Positions 1 to 6,101 are shown, counted from the first letter of the stretch. The stretch is DNA of 6,785 nucleotides from Rhodospirillales bacterium (GCA_026193355.1 JAPHTL010000281.1:1-6785); one strand, 5' to 3'. The notes: generated by a model not told the origin, from the sequence alone. Program-made: numbers and translations.

Positions 1-344
1 AGGTAGCCAAAAAGATCAACGCGAACGGTTTCCAGAAAAGCCAGCGACACCAGACCAAGCGCCAGCCCCCCATGGGCGAGGATGCCAAGAGCGGTATCTG
101 CGGCCAGCCCCTTCCCCCGTCGCATGAGGGTCAGAAGCAGCGCGATGGCGATACAGGCAGCGGCAGCCCCGATGACCGGGTCCACACCGACCAGCAGGCC
201 AAGGGCGACCCCCAACAGGGCCGAATGGGACAGGGTGTCGCCGAAATAGGCCATGCGACGCCAGACGACAAAGCAACCGAGCGGGGCCGCTACAACCGCA
301 ACACCGATGCCGGTCAGAAAGGCGCGGACAAGGAAATCATCCAT
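1..344 (-). CDS. znuB: Zinc ABC transporter permease ZnuB, N-terminal part (cut by window edge)
   Basis: Membrane subunit of the ABC-3 family that forms the channel of the ZnuABC high-affinity zinc importer in the inner membrane. The visible 114 residues start MDDFLVRAFL and contain hydrophobic stretches at about 4-28, 41-73 and 81-105. The stretch WRRMAYFGDTLSHSALLGVALG (about 28-49) is characteristic of ZnuB/MntB-type permeases. The frame is open to base 1, so more than half of the protein lies outside. The ATG at 344-342 overlaps the znuC stop by 8 nt (ATGGATGA), and a purine-rich GGGGGAAGG lies just upstream, within the last znuC codons, so translation is probably coupled. A manganese or iron ABC-3 permease cannot be excluded on sequence alone. 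Zinc is favoured by the His-rich ZnuC and by the zinc-related genes across the divergent promoter. Confidence 0.9.
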   Translation of the reverse strand, partial: MDDFLVRAFLTGIGVAVVAAPLGCFVVWRRMAYFGDTLSHSALLGVALGLLVGVDPVIGAAAACIAIALLLTLMRRGKGLAADTALGILAHGGLALGLVSLAFLETVRVDLFGY

Positions 345-1161
345 TGCCTTCCCCCTTTCCTGCGTTGCCTGCCCCTGTCGAACCCTTGCCGGGTTCAAGG
401 GCAACCACCTCACCGTGCAGACCGTGGGCGTGATCGTGGTCGTGGTGATAAACGGCCAGATTGTCCGCAACCTTGGGCCCGAACAGGGCGATATATTCAG
501 GATGTCGGCTCACAGCCTCCGGGTGGCCTTCACAGCAGATGTGGCCGTTGAGGCAGATCACCTCATCCGTCGCCCCCATGACGAGGTGCAGATCATGGGA
601 AACAAGAAGCACCCCGCACCCACGCCGGTCCTTTATCCGTTCGATCAGACCGTAAAGTTCCGATTGGCCGGTAACATCCACTCCCTGTGCAGGCTCGTCG
701 AGAACAAGGATATCGGGATTACGCAACAGGGCGCGCGCCAGCAGGATACGCTGCATCTCGCCACCCGATACATCCTGGACAGGCTTGTCAGCCAGCTCTG
801 CAATACGCGTTTCACCAAGGACCCGCCTTATATCCTCCTCTTCGCGCGCCCCGCCAAGCATCATGAAACGCCTGACCGTCAGAGGAAGGCTTCGATCGAT
901 TTCAAGACGCTGCGGCATGTACCCAATGCGGAGGTTCTTCCTTCGATAAACGCTGCCCTTCTCGGGAACGACAAGCCCGAGAGCGACGCGGATCAAGGTT
1001 GTCTTCCCCGCACCGTTCGGCCCAATGACGCTGACGATACGGCCGGGGGAAACGCTCAGCCCAACACCGTTAAGAACCTCCCTGCCCGCAAACGAAAGGT
1101 GGGCGTCGCGAACCTCGAGAAGGACATCGGCATCACGTTCACTCATCGGCGTCCAAACCAT
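337..1161 (-). CDS. znuC: Zinc ABC transporter ATP-binding protein ZnuC
   Basis: Cytoplasmic ATPase that powers zinc import through ZnuB. Counting from the ATG at 1161 (274 aa), it shows Walker A GPNGAGKT (47-54), Q-loop Q84 in YMPQ, signature VSGGE (131-135), Walker B ILVLDE (151-156) and H-loop H189 in LLVSHD. The C-terminus carries a His/Asp cluster, HHDHDHAHGLH (239-249), and an earlier H207/C209/C210/H213 group. Such metal-binding tails are typical of ZnuC. A Gly-rich end of low complexity follows and doubles as the ribosome binding site for znuB. The start is uncertain: ATG 1161 and ATG 1146 (MSERDADVLL) are both possible, neither with a strong Shine-Dalgarno, and ABC homology begins near LLEVRDAHLSF, which suits either. 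Transcription probably starts in the gap shared with hisI, where a candidate Zur operator lies. znuA is not visible in the window. Confidence 0.93.
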   Translation of the reverse strand: MVWTPMSERDADVLLEVRDAHLSFAGREVLNGVGLSVSPGRIVSVIGPNGAGKTTLIRVALGLVVPEKGSVYRRKNLRIGYMPQRLEIDRSLPLTVRRFMMLGGAREEEDIRRVLGETRIAELADKPVQDVSGGEMQRILLARALLRNPDILVLDEPAQGVDVTGQSELYGLIERIKDRRGCGVLLVSHDLHLVMGATDEVICLNGHICCEGHPEAVSRHPEYIALFGPKVADNLAVYHHDHDHAHGLHGEVVALEPGKGSTGAGNAGKGEGNG

Positions 1162-1205
1162 TGTTTCTGAAGATGTTCGAATAGACGGCTAGCGGTGGCG
1201 AAGAA

Positions 1206-1224
1206 GGTTATAGTACATATCAAC
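1206..1224. promoter_or_regulatory. Candidate Zur operator in the znuC/hisI divergent gap
   Basis: GGTTATAGTACATATCAAC resembles the GTTATA-type half-site of proteobacterial Zur boxes and keeps the outer GTT...AAC symmetry, but the right half (CATATCAAC) is degenerate. It lies in the middle of the 112-bp gap between znuC and hisI, where one dimer could control both transcripts, and overlaps the candidate -10 of hisI. The zinc-related content of both flanking operons makes Zur the expected regulator. The zur gene is not in view, so this is inference from a partial motif match. Confidence 0.4.
1209..1214 (+). promoter_or_regulatory. Candidate -10 element for hisI-GTPase operon
   Basis: TATAGT differs from the sigma-70 -10 consensus at one base and lies about 60 nt before the hisI ATG. 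No convincing -35 hexamer is found 16-18 bp upstream, so the promoter is weakly supported. Its position inside the putative Zur site fits repression by blocking polymerase. Confidence 0.3.
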
Positions 1225-1273
1225 GCCTAGAACAGCCACGCCCGCAACCTCTGGATTTCCACGGAGCCCACCA

Positions 1274-1675
1274 ATGAGCGACAACAGCACCGTCATTCCT
1301 TCGGTCATATCGGCCATCAAATTCAACGCGGACGGTCTTGTCCCCGCCATCGCGCAACAGTTCGATACTGGCGAGGTGCTGATGATGGCCTGGATGAACA
1401 AGGATTCCATCGAGGAAACCCTGAAAAATGGACGGGTTTGCTACTGGTCGCGTTCGCGGGGAAAATTGTGGCGCAAGGGTGAAAGCTCAGGCCAGGTCCA
1501 GACCTTGAAGGAATTCCGCTGGGACTGCGATGCGGATACGCTGCTCTTGCAGGTGGATCAAAAGGGCGTTGCCTGCCACACGGGACGCCGCGACTGCTTC
1601 TATATGGCCGTAAGGGACGGAAAAATCGTCGAGATCGCCGAGCCGGAAATTGATCCGGACAAACTCTACGGATGA
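1274..1675 (+). CDS. hisI: Phosphoribosyl-AMP cyclohydrolase HisI
   Basis: Cytoplasmic enzyme of histidine biosynthesis that opens the adenine ring of 1-(5-phosphoribosyl)-AMP to give the ProFAR precursor. The 133-residue protein is a stand-alone HisI without a fused HisE domain and is of normal length. Metal ligands known for the family are all present: D84, D86 and D88 for magnesium in DCDAD, and C85, C101 and C108 for zinc (spacing 16 and 7, as in the family). Other hallmarks are MMAWMNKDS (37-45), YWSRSRGKLWRKGE (57-70) and ACHTGRRDCF (100-109). The ATG is preceded by GGAG at 1263-1266 with 7 nt spacing. No other his gene is nearby. Instead the gene overlaps a COG0523 GTPase by 4 nt (ATGA) and faces znuCB, so it may be a second, zinc-stress HisI rather than the housekeeping copy. 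A single genomic copy is not excluded. Confidence 0.95.
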   Translation: MSDNSTVIPSVISAIKFNADGLVPAIAQQFDTGEVLMMAWMNKDSIEETLKNGRVCYWSRSRGKLWRKGESSGQVQTLKEFRWDCDADTLLLQVDQKGVACHTGRRDCFYMAVRDGKIVEIAEPEIDPDKLYG

Positions 1676-2766
1676 CGCCTGACAACGCGAACCCGGCGGC
1701 GACAGAAGTCACGGTCGGCGAAACCATACCGGTCACCGTTATTACGGGCTTTCTGGGCAGTGGAAAGACAACGCTTCTCAGCGCGATACTCGGGCATTCC
1801 GGCATGGACAGAACCGCCGTGCTCATCAACGAGTTCGGGGAAGTCGCCCTCGACCACATACTCGTCCGCAAGATCGACGAGAACGTCGTCCTGCTCAATT
1901 CCGGCTGCCTGTGCTGCACGATCCGCGGCGACCTGATCGACAGCATGCGCGATCTGTTTCTGAAACGGGTTCGGGGCGACATCCCGGAATTTGACCGCCT
2001 TGTCATCGAAACCACGGGGCTGGCCGACCCCGCCCCCGTCATCCATACCATGATGACCGATCCGTTGATCACCAGCCGCTATCGCCTTGACGGCATTGTA
2101 ACAACTGTTGACGCAAAAAATGGCTCAACCCAACTGGACGAATATCCGGAATCCGTCAAGCAGGCCGCCGTTGCAGACCGCCTGATCATCACCAAATCAG
2201 ATATCGCCAGTCCAGATGAACTCTCTGCACTCGAAGAGCGCCTGAAAAAACTGAATCCTGCCGCACCGATCATTTCCGCCCAACACGGAAAGATCGACCC
2301 CAAACGGCTGTTCAACGCGGGCCTGTTCGATACAAGCAGGAAAACGCCCGATGTCGAGGCCTGGTTACATGCCGAATCCTACCGTACGGAAGAAAATCAT
2401 GGTCACGACCATGACCACCACCATGATATCAATCGGCATGATGCGCGGATCCGTTCGTTCTGCCTGACCTTCGACAAACCCGTTCGCTGGGAAAGCTTCG
2501 CAAACGCGATCAACCTTCTGATTGCAACGAAGGGCGAAAGCCTTCTTCGCATCAAGGGCATCCTCTATGTCACCGGAGAAGATCGGCCTGTCGCGATCCA
2601 CGGCATTCAGCACGTATTCCACCCACCGGTGGCGCTTACTGGGTTGAATGAGGAAACGGAAGTCTCGCGCATCGTGTTTATTACGCGCGATCTTGGAAAA
2701 AACGCGGTTGAAGGCCTGCTGCGCGCCTTGCTTGAGGGCGATGATTTCGCCTCAAACGACCACTGA
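1672..2766 (+). CDS. COG0523 (CobW/ZigA-like) metallochaperone GTPase, probably zinc-related
   Basis: G3E-family GTPase of the COG0523 group, cytoplasmic proteins that couple GTP hydrolysis to metal delivery to client enzymes. In 364 residues it has Walker A GFLGSGKT (26-33), the metal-binding motif GCLCC (78-82, cysteines 79, 81 and 82), switch/Walker B ETTGLADPAP (113-122) and a base-recognition motif TKSD (174-177, Thr in place of Asn). A His-rich linker follows (243-257, seven His), then a CobW C-terminal domain (about 260-350, containing FDKPVRWESFANAI). The ATG at 1672 overlaps the hisI stop, so synthesis of the two proteins is likely coupled. Family relatives serve cobalamin synthesis (CobW), nitrile hydratase or zinc stress (ZigA, YciC). 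The context of znuCB and a zinc enzyme favours zinc. The specific client is unknown; HisI is the obvious candidate by position. Confidence 0.9.
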   Translation: MTPDNANPAATEVTVGETIPVTVITGFLGSGKTTLLSAILGHSGMDRTAVLINEFGEVALDHILVRKIDENVVLLNSGCLCCTIRGDLIDSMRDLFLKRVRGDIPEFDRLVIETTGLADPAPVIHTMMTDPLITSRYRLDGIVTTVDAKNGSTQLDEYPESVKQAAVADRLIITKSDIASPDELSALEERLKKLNPAAPIISAQHGKIDPKRLFNAGLFDTSRKTPDVEAWLHAESYRTEENHGHDHDHHHDINRHDARIRSFCLTFDKPVRWESFANAINLLIATKGESLLRIKGILYVTGEDRPVAIHGIQHVFHPPVALTGLNEETEVSRIVFITRDLGKNAVEGLLRALLEGDDFASNDH

Positions 2767-2769
2767 TGG

Positions 2770-3123
2770 TCACTCCGACAGATTACCCGCCATCAGTTCC
2801 TGCATGAAGGCGTAGGCCCTGTTATCGACATCGTGGAAGGTAAGAGCAAGACGTCCGGTTTCTTTTTCGCGCCGTAAAACGCGTGCGCGGACCAGAAGAT
2901 CCACCTCGGCGCCGCTTTCCGCCCCCAGCCTGTAGATATCAAAAAGCGCACCGGGCGTCAGTTCGCCGTCGTAGGCCTCAAGGATGCAGCCACCCATGGA
3001 CCAGCTGATTGCTATGAATTCACGTTTGCCGACAAAAACATGCAGATACGGCGCATTAATGCGCGAGTATTTGCGGCGGTCAACGAGACCATTTTCAATG
3101 CCCTTTGAATGCTCGGTCACCAA
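2770..3123 (-). CDS. Small PilZ-domain protein (putative c-di-GMP-related)
   Basis: Single-domain protein of about 117 residues. RRKYSR (16-21) supplies the RxxxR part of a PilZ motif, and SWSMGG (40-45) sits where (D/N)xSxxG is expected, followed by a strand-rich region ending RLALTFHDVD (91-100). PilZ domains usually bind cyclic di-GMP and act on motility, polysaccharide export or transcription. Here the first motif position is Ser rather than Asp/Asn, so nucleotide binding is uncertain. No signal peptide or membrane segment is seen. An in-frame TGA at 3138-3136 limits the start to TTG 3123 or GTG 3120; a GAGG lies 10 or 13 nt before them respectively. The next in-frame ATG is at residue 43, too far inside. 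The gene ends 3 bp from the stop of the convergent GTPase gene. The partner pathway is not evident from the neighbours. Confidence 0.75.
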   Translation of the reverse strand: MVTEHSKGIENGLVDRRKYSRINAPYLHVFVGKREFIAISWSMGGCILEAYDGELTPGALFDIYRLGAESGAEVDLLVRARVLRREKETGRLALTFHDVDNRAYAFMQELMAGNLSE

Positions 3124-3133
3124 ATCGCATCTG

Positions 3134-3137
3134 CCTC
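3134..3137 (-). promoter_or_regulatory. Probable ribosome binding site of the PilZ gene
   Basis: GAGG on the minus strand, 10 nt before TTG 3123 and 13 nt before GTG 3120. It slightly favours the TTG start. A candidate -10 (TATAGT, minus strand, 3154-3149) just upstream would give a leader of only about 20 nt. Confidence 0.4.
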
Positions 3138-3189
3138 AGCGAAAATGAACTATAGGCAGCACCCTCGGAATGACATTACTGCCTGTTTG

Positions 3190-3270
3190 GCAAAATATAT
3201 TATCCATTACAAAAGTTAAATAATTTTAATTTTATCAAATTTTATCTTGTGAGTTCTTTATTTTTTTAAC
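3190..3270. other. AT-rich phased A/T-tract segment in the pilZ/modA divergent gap
   Basis: Strongly AT-rich stretch in otherwise GC-rich DNA. AATTTT occurs at 3222-3227, 3228-3233 and 3238-3243; the last two belong to a near-perfect 10-bp tandem repeat (3228-3237 and 3238-3247, 9 of 10 identical). Further tracts are AAAA at 3211-3214 and seven T at 3261-3267. The near-helical phasing predicts curved DNA, such as nucleoid-protein binding sites or upstream promoter elements. There is no open frame here and no GC stem that would make it a terminator. Confidence 0.5.
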
Positions 3271-3318
3271 CTCTTGCAGCATGCGCTTTTAATCGGGGAT
3301 TGATCGGTGCGTTAATTG

Positions 3319-3348
3319 TTCGCATCGTTATGCTTTCCCATATATAAC
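3319..3348 (+). promoter_or_regulatory. modA: Candidate sigma-70 promoter of modABC
   Basis: TTCGCA (3319-3324, four of six matches to the -35 consensus) and TATAAC (3343-3348, five of six matches to the -10) are separated by 18 bp, giving a predicted leader of about 55 nt. The -10 lies inside the right half of the ModE-type operator, which fits repression when molybdate is bound. Confidence 0.45.
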
Positions 3349-3349
3349 G
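3326..3349. promoter_or_regulatory. ModE-type molybdate-responsive operator
   Basis: 24-bp element with inverted ends CGTTAT (3326-3331) and ATAACG (3344-3349). Length and end sequences agree with the ModE operator upstream of E. coli modABCD as I recall it (CGTTAT at one end, ATAACG at the other, 24 bp in total). It lies 60 bp before the modA start and overlaps the candidate -10. ModE with bound molybdate would repress the operon. The modE gene is not in the window. Confidence 0.75.
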
Positions 3350-3398
3350 CTCTCGATACAAAAGGATTGAACATTTCACGTCGACACCTGATCGTCCC

Positions 3399-3404
3399 GG
3401 AGAG
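3399..3404 (+). promoter_or_regulatory. Ribosome binding site deciding the TTG start of modA
   Basis: GGAGAG with its GGAG core 7 nt before TTG 3410. The alternative ATG at 3458 (residue 17) has no Shine-Dalgarno and would leave the signal peptide without a charged N-region, so the TTG start is preferred. Confidence 0.7.
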
Positions 3405-3409
3405 ACAGC

Positions 3410-4240
3410 TTGAGCTTCAAAATCGCCATTCATCATGGGCCTGACTGTTCACTGCGTATGGGATTTGCGTTCATTTGCGCCCTGCTCCTTGCGCAAATCA
3501 TCCTTACGACATCCGCAAAAGCCGAACGTGTCACCGTTTTTGCGGCAGCAAGCATGACGAACGCCATCGATGAACTAGCGAAAAAGTTTCAGCGACAAGG
3601 CAGGGGAACGGTTTTAACGTCCTATGCATCAAGCGCGGCGCTTGCAAAACAGATCGTCAACGGCGCACCGGCCGACCTGTTCATTTCCGCCAACACCGCC
3701 TGGATGGACTATGCCGAAAAGAATGACAGTATTGCGCCAGGAGAACGGCACGATTTTTTATCAAATCGTCTTGTCCTTGTTGCACCGGTGGACACAGCGC
3801 TGTTTGATGGATTCACCCTGAACCCGGGCGCGGATCTGGGGAAGGCATTGGGAAGCGGCAAAATATCAGTCGGGGACCCTGATCATGTTCCCGCGGGCAT
3901 CTACGGGCGGCAGGCGCTGGAACACCTTGGCCTGTGGAAGGATATTTCAAGGAAGACGATCCGAATGCCCAATGCGCGTAGCGCTCTTGCGCTTGCGGAA
4001 CGAGGCGAGGCCGCCGCCGCAATTGTCTACGCGACGGATGCAGCGATTTCGAAGAAAGTCAGGGTCATCGCCGTCTTCCCTGCCGAATCACACGCGCCAA
4101 TCATATACTCCGTGGCAATGGTGGCGGGCCGGAAGTCAGCAGCGGCAAAAGCGTTCATGGACTTCCTGCGCACAGAAGAAGCTGGCAGAGTGTTCAGCCG
4201 TCACGGTTTTATTCCGCTCACCCGTACAAATCGGCAATAG
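3410..4240 (+). CDS. modA: Molybdate ABC transporter substrate-binding protein ModA
   Basis: Periplasmic protein that captures molybdate (and tungstate) for ModBC. The 276-residue precursor has a signal peptide with hydrophobic core at about 18-33 and a likely cleavage after SAKA (38|39), giving a mature start ERVTVFAAASMTNAID. Residues matching known ModA oxyanion ligands can be placed: S48 in AAASMT, S75 in YASSAALA, A162 in HVPAGIYG, A189 in PNARSALAL and Y207 in VYATDA. APADLFISAN (86-95) is another family hallmark. Length is normal. Translation starts at TTG, supported by a strong ribosome binding site; about 16 residues precede the hydrophobic core, including a charged R16. It is the first gene of the operon, behind a ModE-type operator, and its TAG stop is 20 bp before modB. 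Confidence 0.95.
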   Translation: MSFKIAIHHGPDCSLRMGFAFICALLLAQIILTTSAKAERVTVFAAASMTNAIDELAKKFQRQGRGTVLTSYASSAALAKQIVNGAPADLFISANTAWMDYAEKNDSIAPGERHDFLSNRLVLVAPVDTALFDGFTLNPGADLGKALGSGKISVGDPDHVPAGIYGRQALEHLGLWKDISRKTIRMPNARSALALAERGEAAAAIVYATDAAISKKVRVIAVFPAESHAPIIYSVAMVAGRKSAAAKAFMDFLRTEEAGRVFSRHGFIPLTRTNRQ

Positions 4241-4260
4241 ACAACCGCAGGAAGCCGACG

Positions 4261-4953
4261 ATGTGGTCCCTGACCCCCCTCGAAACGGAAGCATTGAGCC
4301 TAAGCCTGAAGGTGTCTTTCTGGAGCGTCCTGTGCAGCCTTCCCCCCGGCGTTTTCATCGCATGGGTCCTCGCCAGAAAGGAGTTCCCCGGAAAAATGCT
4401 CCTTAACGGCGTGGTGCACCTTCCCCTTGTCCTTCCACCCGTCGTGGTCGGCTATCTGCTGCTGTTGCTGCTCGGCCGCAAGGGGCCGCTGGGCGCATGG
4501 CTTTACGAAACATTCGGCGTCACCGTGGCCTTCAACTGGAAAGGGGCCGCCCTTGCCGCCGCCGTCATGGCGTTCCCCCTGCTGGTCCGGGCGATCCGGC
4601 TGTCGATCGAGACCATAGATCAACGTCTGGAATCCGCGGCCCGAACCCTTGGCGCCACGCCTGTACGCGTGTTTTTCACCATAACCCTGCCACTCGCGGC
4701 GCCAGGCCTGCTTGCAGGAACGATACTTTCCTTCGCCCGCAGCCTTGGTGAATTCGGCGCCACGATCACCTTCGTCTCCAACATTCCGGGGGAAACGAGG
4801 ACGCTGCCGCTTGCATTGTTTTCCATGGTTCAAACTCCCGATGGCGAAACCGGCGCACTTCGGATCATGGTTGTCTCCATCATCCTGGGCCTTGGCGCTG
4901 TGTTGTGTTCTGAATTCCTGGCGAGGCGTCTGTCCAGACGCATGGGAGTATAA
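4261..4953 (+). CDS. modB: Molybdate ABC transporter permease ModB
   Basis: Inner-membrane permease of the molybdate importer, binding-protein-dependent transport family. The 230-residue protein has the usual ModB length. It begins LTPLETEALSLSLKVSF and has hydrophobic segments at about 14-37, 48-72, 93-115, 145-165 and 200-220. The EAA-type coupling loop that contacts ModC runs from about E124 to P148 (ESAARTLGATP...LPLAAPG). SLGEFGATITFVSNIPGETRTLPLALF (161-187) is strongly characteristic of ModB. The ATG is preceded by AGGAAG (4249-4254) at 6 nt spacing. It lies 20 bp after modA and 5 bp before modC, so one transcript is expected. Confidence 0.96.
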   Translation: MWSLTPLETEALSLSLKVSFWSVLCSLPPGVFIAWVLARKEFPGKMLLNGVVHLPLVLPPVVVGYLLLLLLGRKGPLGAWLYETFGVTVAFNWKGAALAAAVMAFPLLVRAIRLSIETIDQRLESAARTLGATPVRVFFTITLPLAAPGLLAGTILSFARSLGEFGATITFVSNIPGETRTLPLALFSMVQTPDGETGALRIMVVSIILGLGAVLCSEFLARRLSRRMGV

Positions 4954-4958
4954 ACCCG

Positions 4959-6101
4959 ATGCTTGAGGTCGATGTCAGACATCGCTTCGGCGATTTTGCG
5001 CTGGAAGCCGCCTTCAAGGCGGAAACACGAACGATTACGGCATTGTTCGGGCGTTCGGGTTCCGGCAAGACCTCGCTGGTCAACCTTCTTGCCGGCCTAT
5101 TGACGCCGAATGAGGGAAGGATCGCCGTCGATGGCCGGGTACTGTTCGATTCGGCATCAGGGGTGAACGTCCCGCCGAACAAAAGGCGAATCGGCTATAT
5201 CTTTCAGGAATCCCGCCTTTTCCCGCATATGAACGTGCGTAAAAACCTTTGCTACGGCAGAAACCTGCTACCCGCGGCCGAGCGGAGGATCGGGTTTGAC
5301 GAGATCGTCGAGCTTCTGGACCTCGCCCCCCTTCTCGATCGCGACGTTACGCACCTTTCAGGCGGCGAAACCCAACGCGTCGCCATCGGACGCGCGCTGC
5401 TTTCCAGCCCCCGCCTGCTTGTCATGGACGAACCGCTGGCCTCGCTCGACGCGCCGCGCAAAAACGAAATCCTGCCTTTCATCGAGCGATTGCGCGATCA
5501 CATGGACATGCCCGTCGTATACGTCAGCCACGCGCTTGAGGAAATCATCCGCCTGTCCGATACGATGGTCCTGCTGTCAGGCGGAAAGGTTGCGGCAACC
5601 GGCCCGGTCGAGGAACTGACGGCGCGTCTGGACCTCTACCCCATGACGGGGCGCTACGAAGCCGGTGCGGTTCTGGCGACGAAAATCGCCGAGCACGACG
5701 ACAAATTCGGGTTGAGCTACCTGGATTTCGCCGGTGGACGTTTGACCGTTCCCAGGGTTGATCTGCCGGTCGGTAGCGGCATCAAGCTTCGCATAAGGGC
5801 GCGCGATGTGTCGCTGAGCCTTCACCGAGTGGAAAACACAAGCATTCTCAACACGTTGTTTGGCACTATTGTCGAAATAAACGATCAGGGCGGGCCGCAA
5901 CTGGATATTGCGCTCCTTGTGGGAGAAAGCAGAATTCTGGCGCGCGTAACCCGCAAGGCGGCAAGCCTCCTTTCCCTTGAAGCAGGAAAGCCCATTTACG
6001 CGCTTATGAAAGCGGTCGCCATCGACCGCCGGAGCATGGGACGGAGTGGGAGTCTTTCACGGGTGGCGGAAACGGAAAAGCCTGCTGCCTCTGATCATTG
6101 A
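4959..6101 (+). CDS. modC: Molybdate ABC transporter ATP-binding protein ModC
   Basis: Cytoplasmic ATPase that energises molybdate import with ModB. In 380 residues: Walker A GRSGSGKT (31-38), Q-loop Q83 in IFQE, signature LSGGE (133-137), Walker B LLVMDE (153-158), H-loop H191 in YVSHALEE, then a C-terminal Mop/TOBE domain (about 292-355, with SILNTLFGTIVEI and ILARVTRKAASLLSL) that binds molybdate in this family and can feed back on transport. A polar tail of about 25 residues after the Mop domain makes it slightly longer than the roughly 350-residue E. coli protein. The ATG follows the modB stop by 5 bp, with GGGAG (4944-4948) inside modB at 10 nt spacing. The 3' end overlaps the convergent kinase gene by 7 bp. 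Confidence 0.96.
   Translation: MLEVDVRHRFGDFALEAAFKAETRTITALFGRSGSGKTSLVNLLAGLLTPNEGRIAVDGRVLFDSASGVNVPPNKRRIGYIFQESRLFPHMNVRKNLCYGRNLLPAAERRIGFDEIVELLDLAPLLDRDVTHLSGGETQRVAIGRALLSSPRLLVMDEPLASLDAPRKNEILPFIERLRDHMDMPVVYVSHALEEIIRLSDTMVLLSGGKVAATGPVEELTARLDLYPMTGRYEAGAVLATKIAEHDDKFGLSYLDFAGGRLTVPRVDLPVGSGIKLRIRARDVSLSLHRVENTSILNTLFGTIVEINDQGGPQLDIALLVGESRILARVTRKAASLLSLEAGKPIYALMKAVAIDRRSMGRSGSLSRVAETEKPAASDH

Noticed and set aside
391..405. GGGTTCAAGG resembling a tRNA T-arm
   Set aside because: No acceptor stem, anticodon arm or D-arm around it; it is part of the znuC coding sequence.
72..551. Plus-strand open frame of 159 codons across the znuB/znuC junction
   Set aside because: Low-complexity, charged composition without any domain, and it runs antisense to two well-supported genes.
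253..1170. Long plus-strand open frame (305 codons) antisense to znuC
   Set aside because: No recognisable domain. znuC on the other strand has every ABC motif, and long antisense frames are common opposite GC-rich genes.
1323..2072. Minus-strand open frame of 249 codons under hisI and the GTPase gene
   Set aside because: Arg/Ser/Pro-rich shadow translation; the plus-strand genes are fully supported by family motifs.
2398..2413. Inverted repeat CATGGTC-AC-GACCATG in the GTPase gene
   Set aside because: It falls in the run of His/Asp codons, where CAT/CAC/GAC repetition generates such pairing.
2740..2800. Rho-independent terminator between the GTPase and PilZ genes
   Set aside because: The genes are 3 bp apart, and no GC stem followed by a T run was found on either strand.
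3051..3064. Perfect 14-bp palindrome GCGCATTAATGCGC
   Set aside because: It lies inside PilZ codons for the segment RINAP. No second copy is seen, and a 14-bp palindrome in coding sequence is weak evidence for an operator.
3350..3409. Molybdenum-cofactor riboswitch in the modA leader
   Set aside because: The predicted leader is only about 55 nt and too short for that structured element; the ModE site explains regulation.
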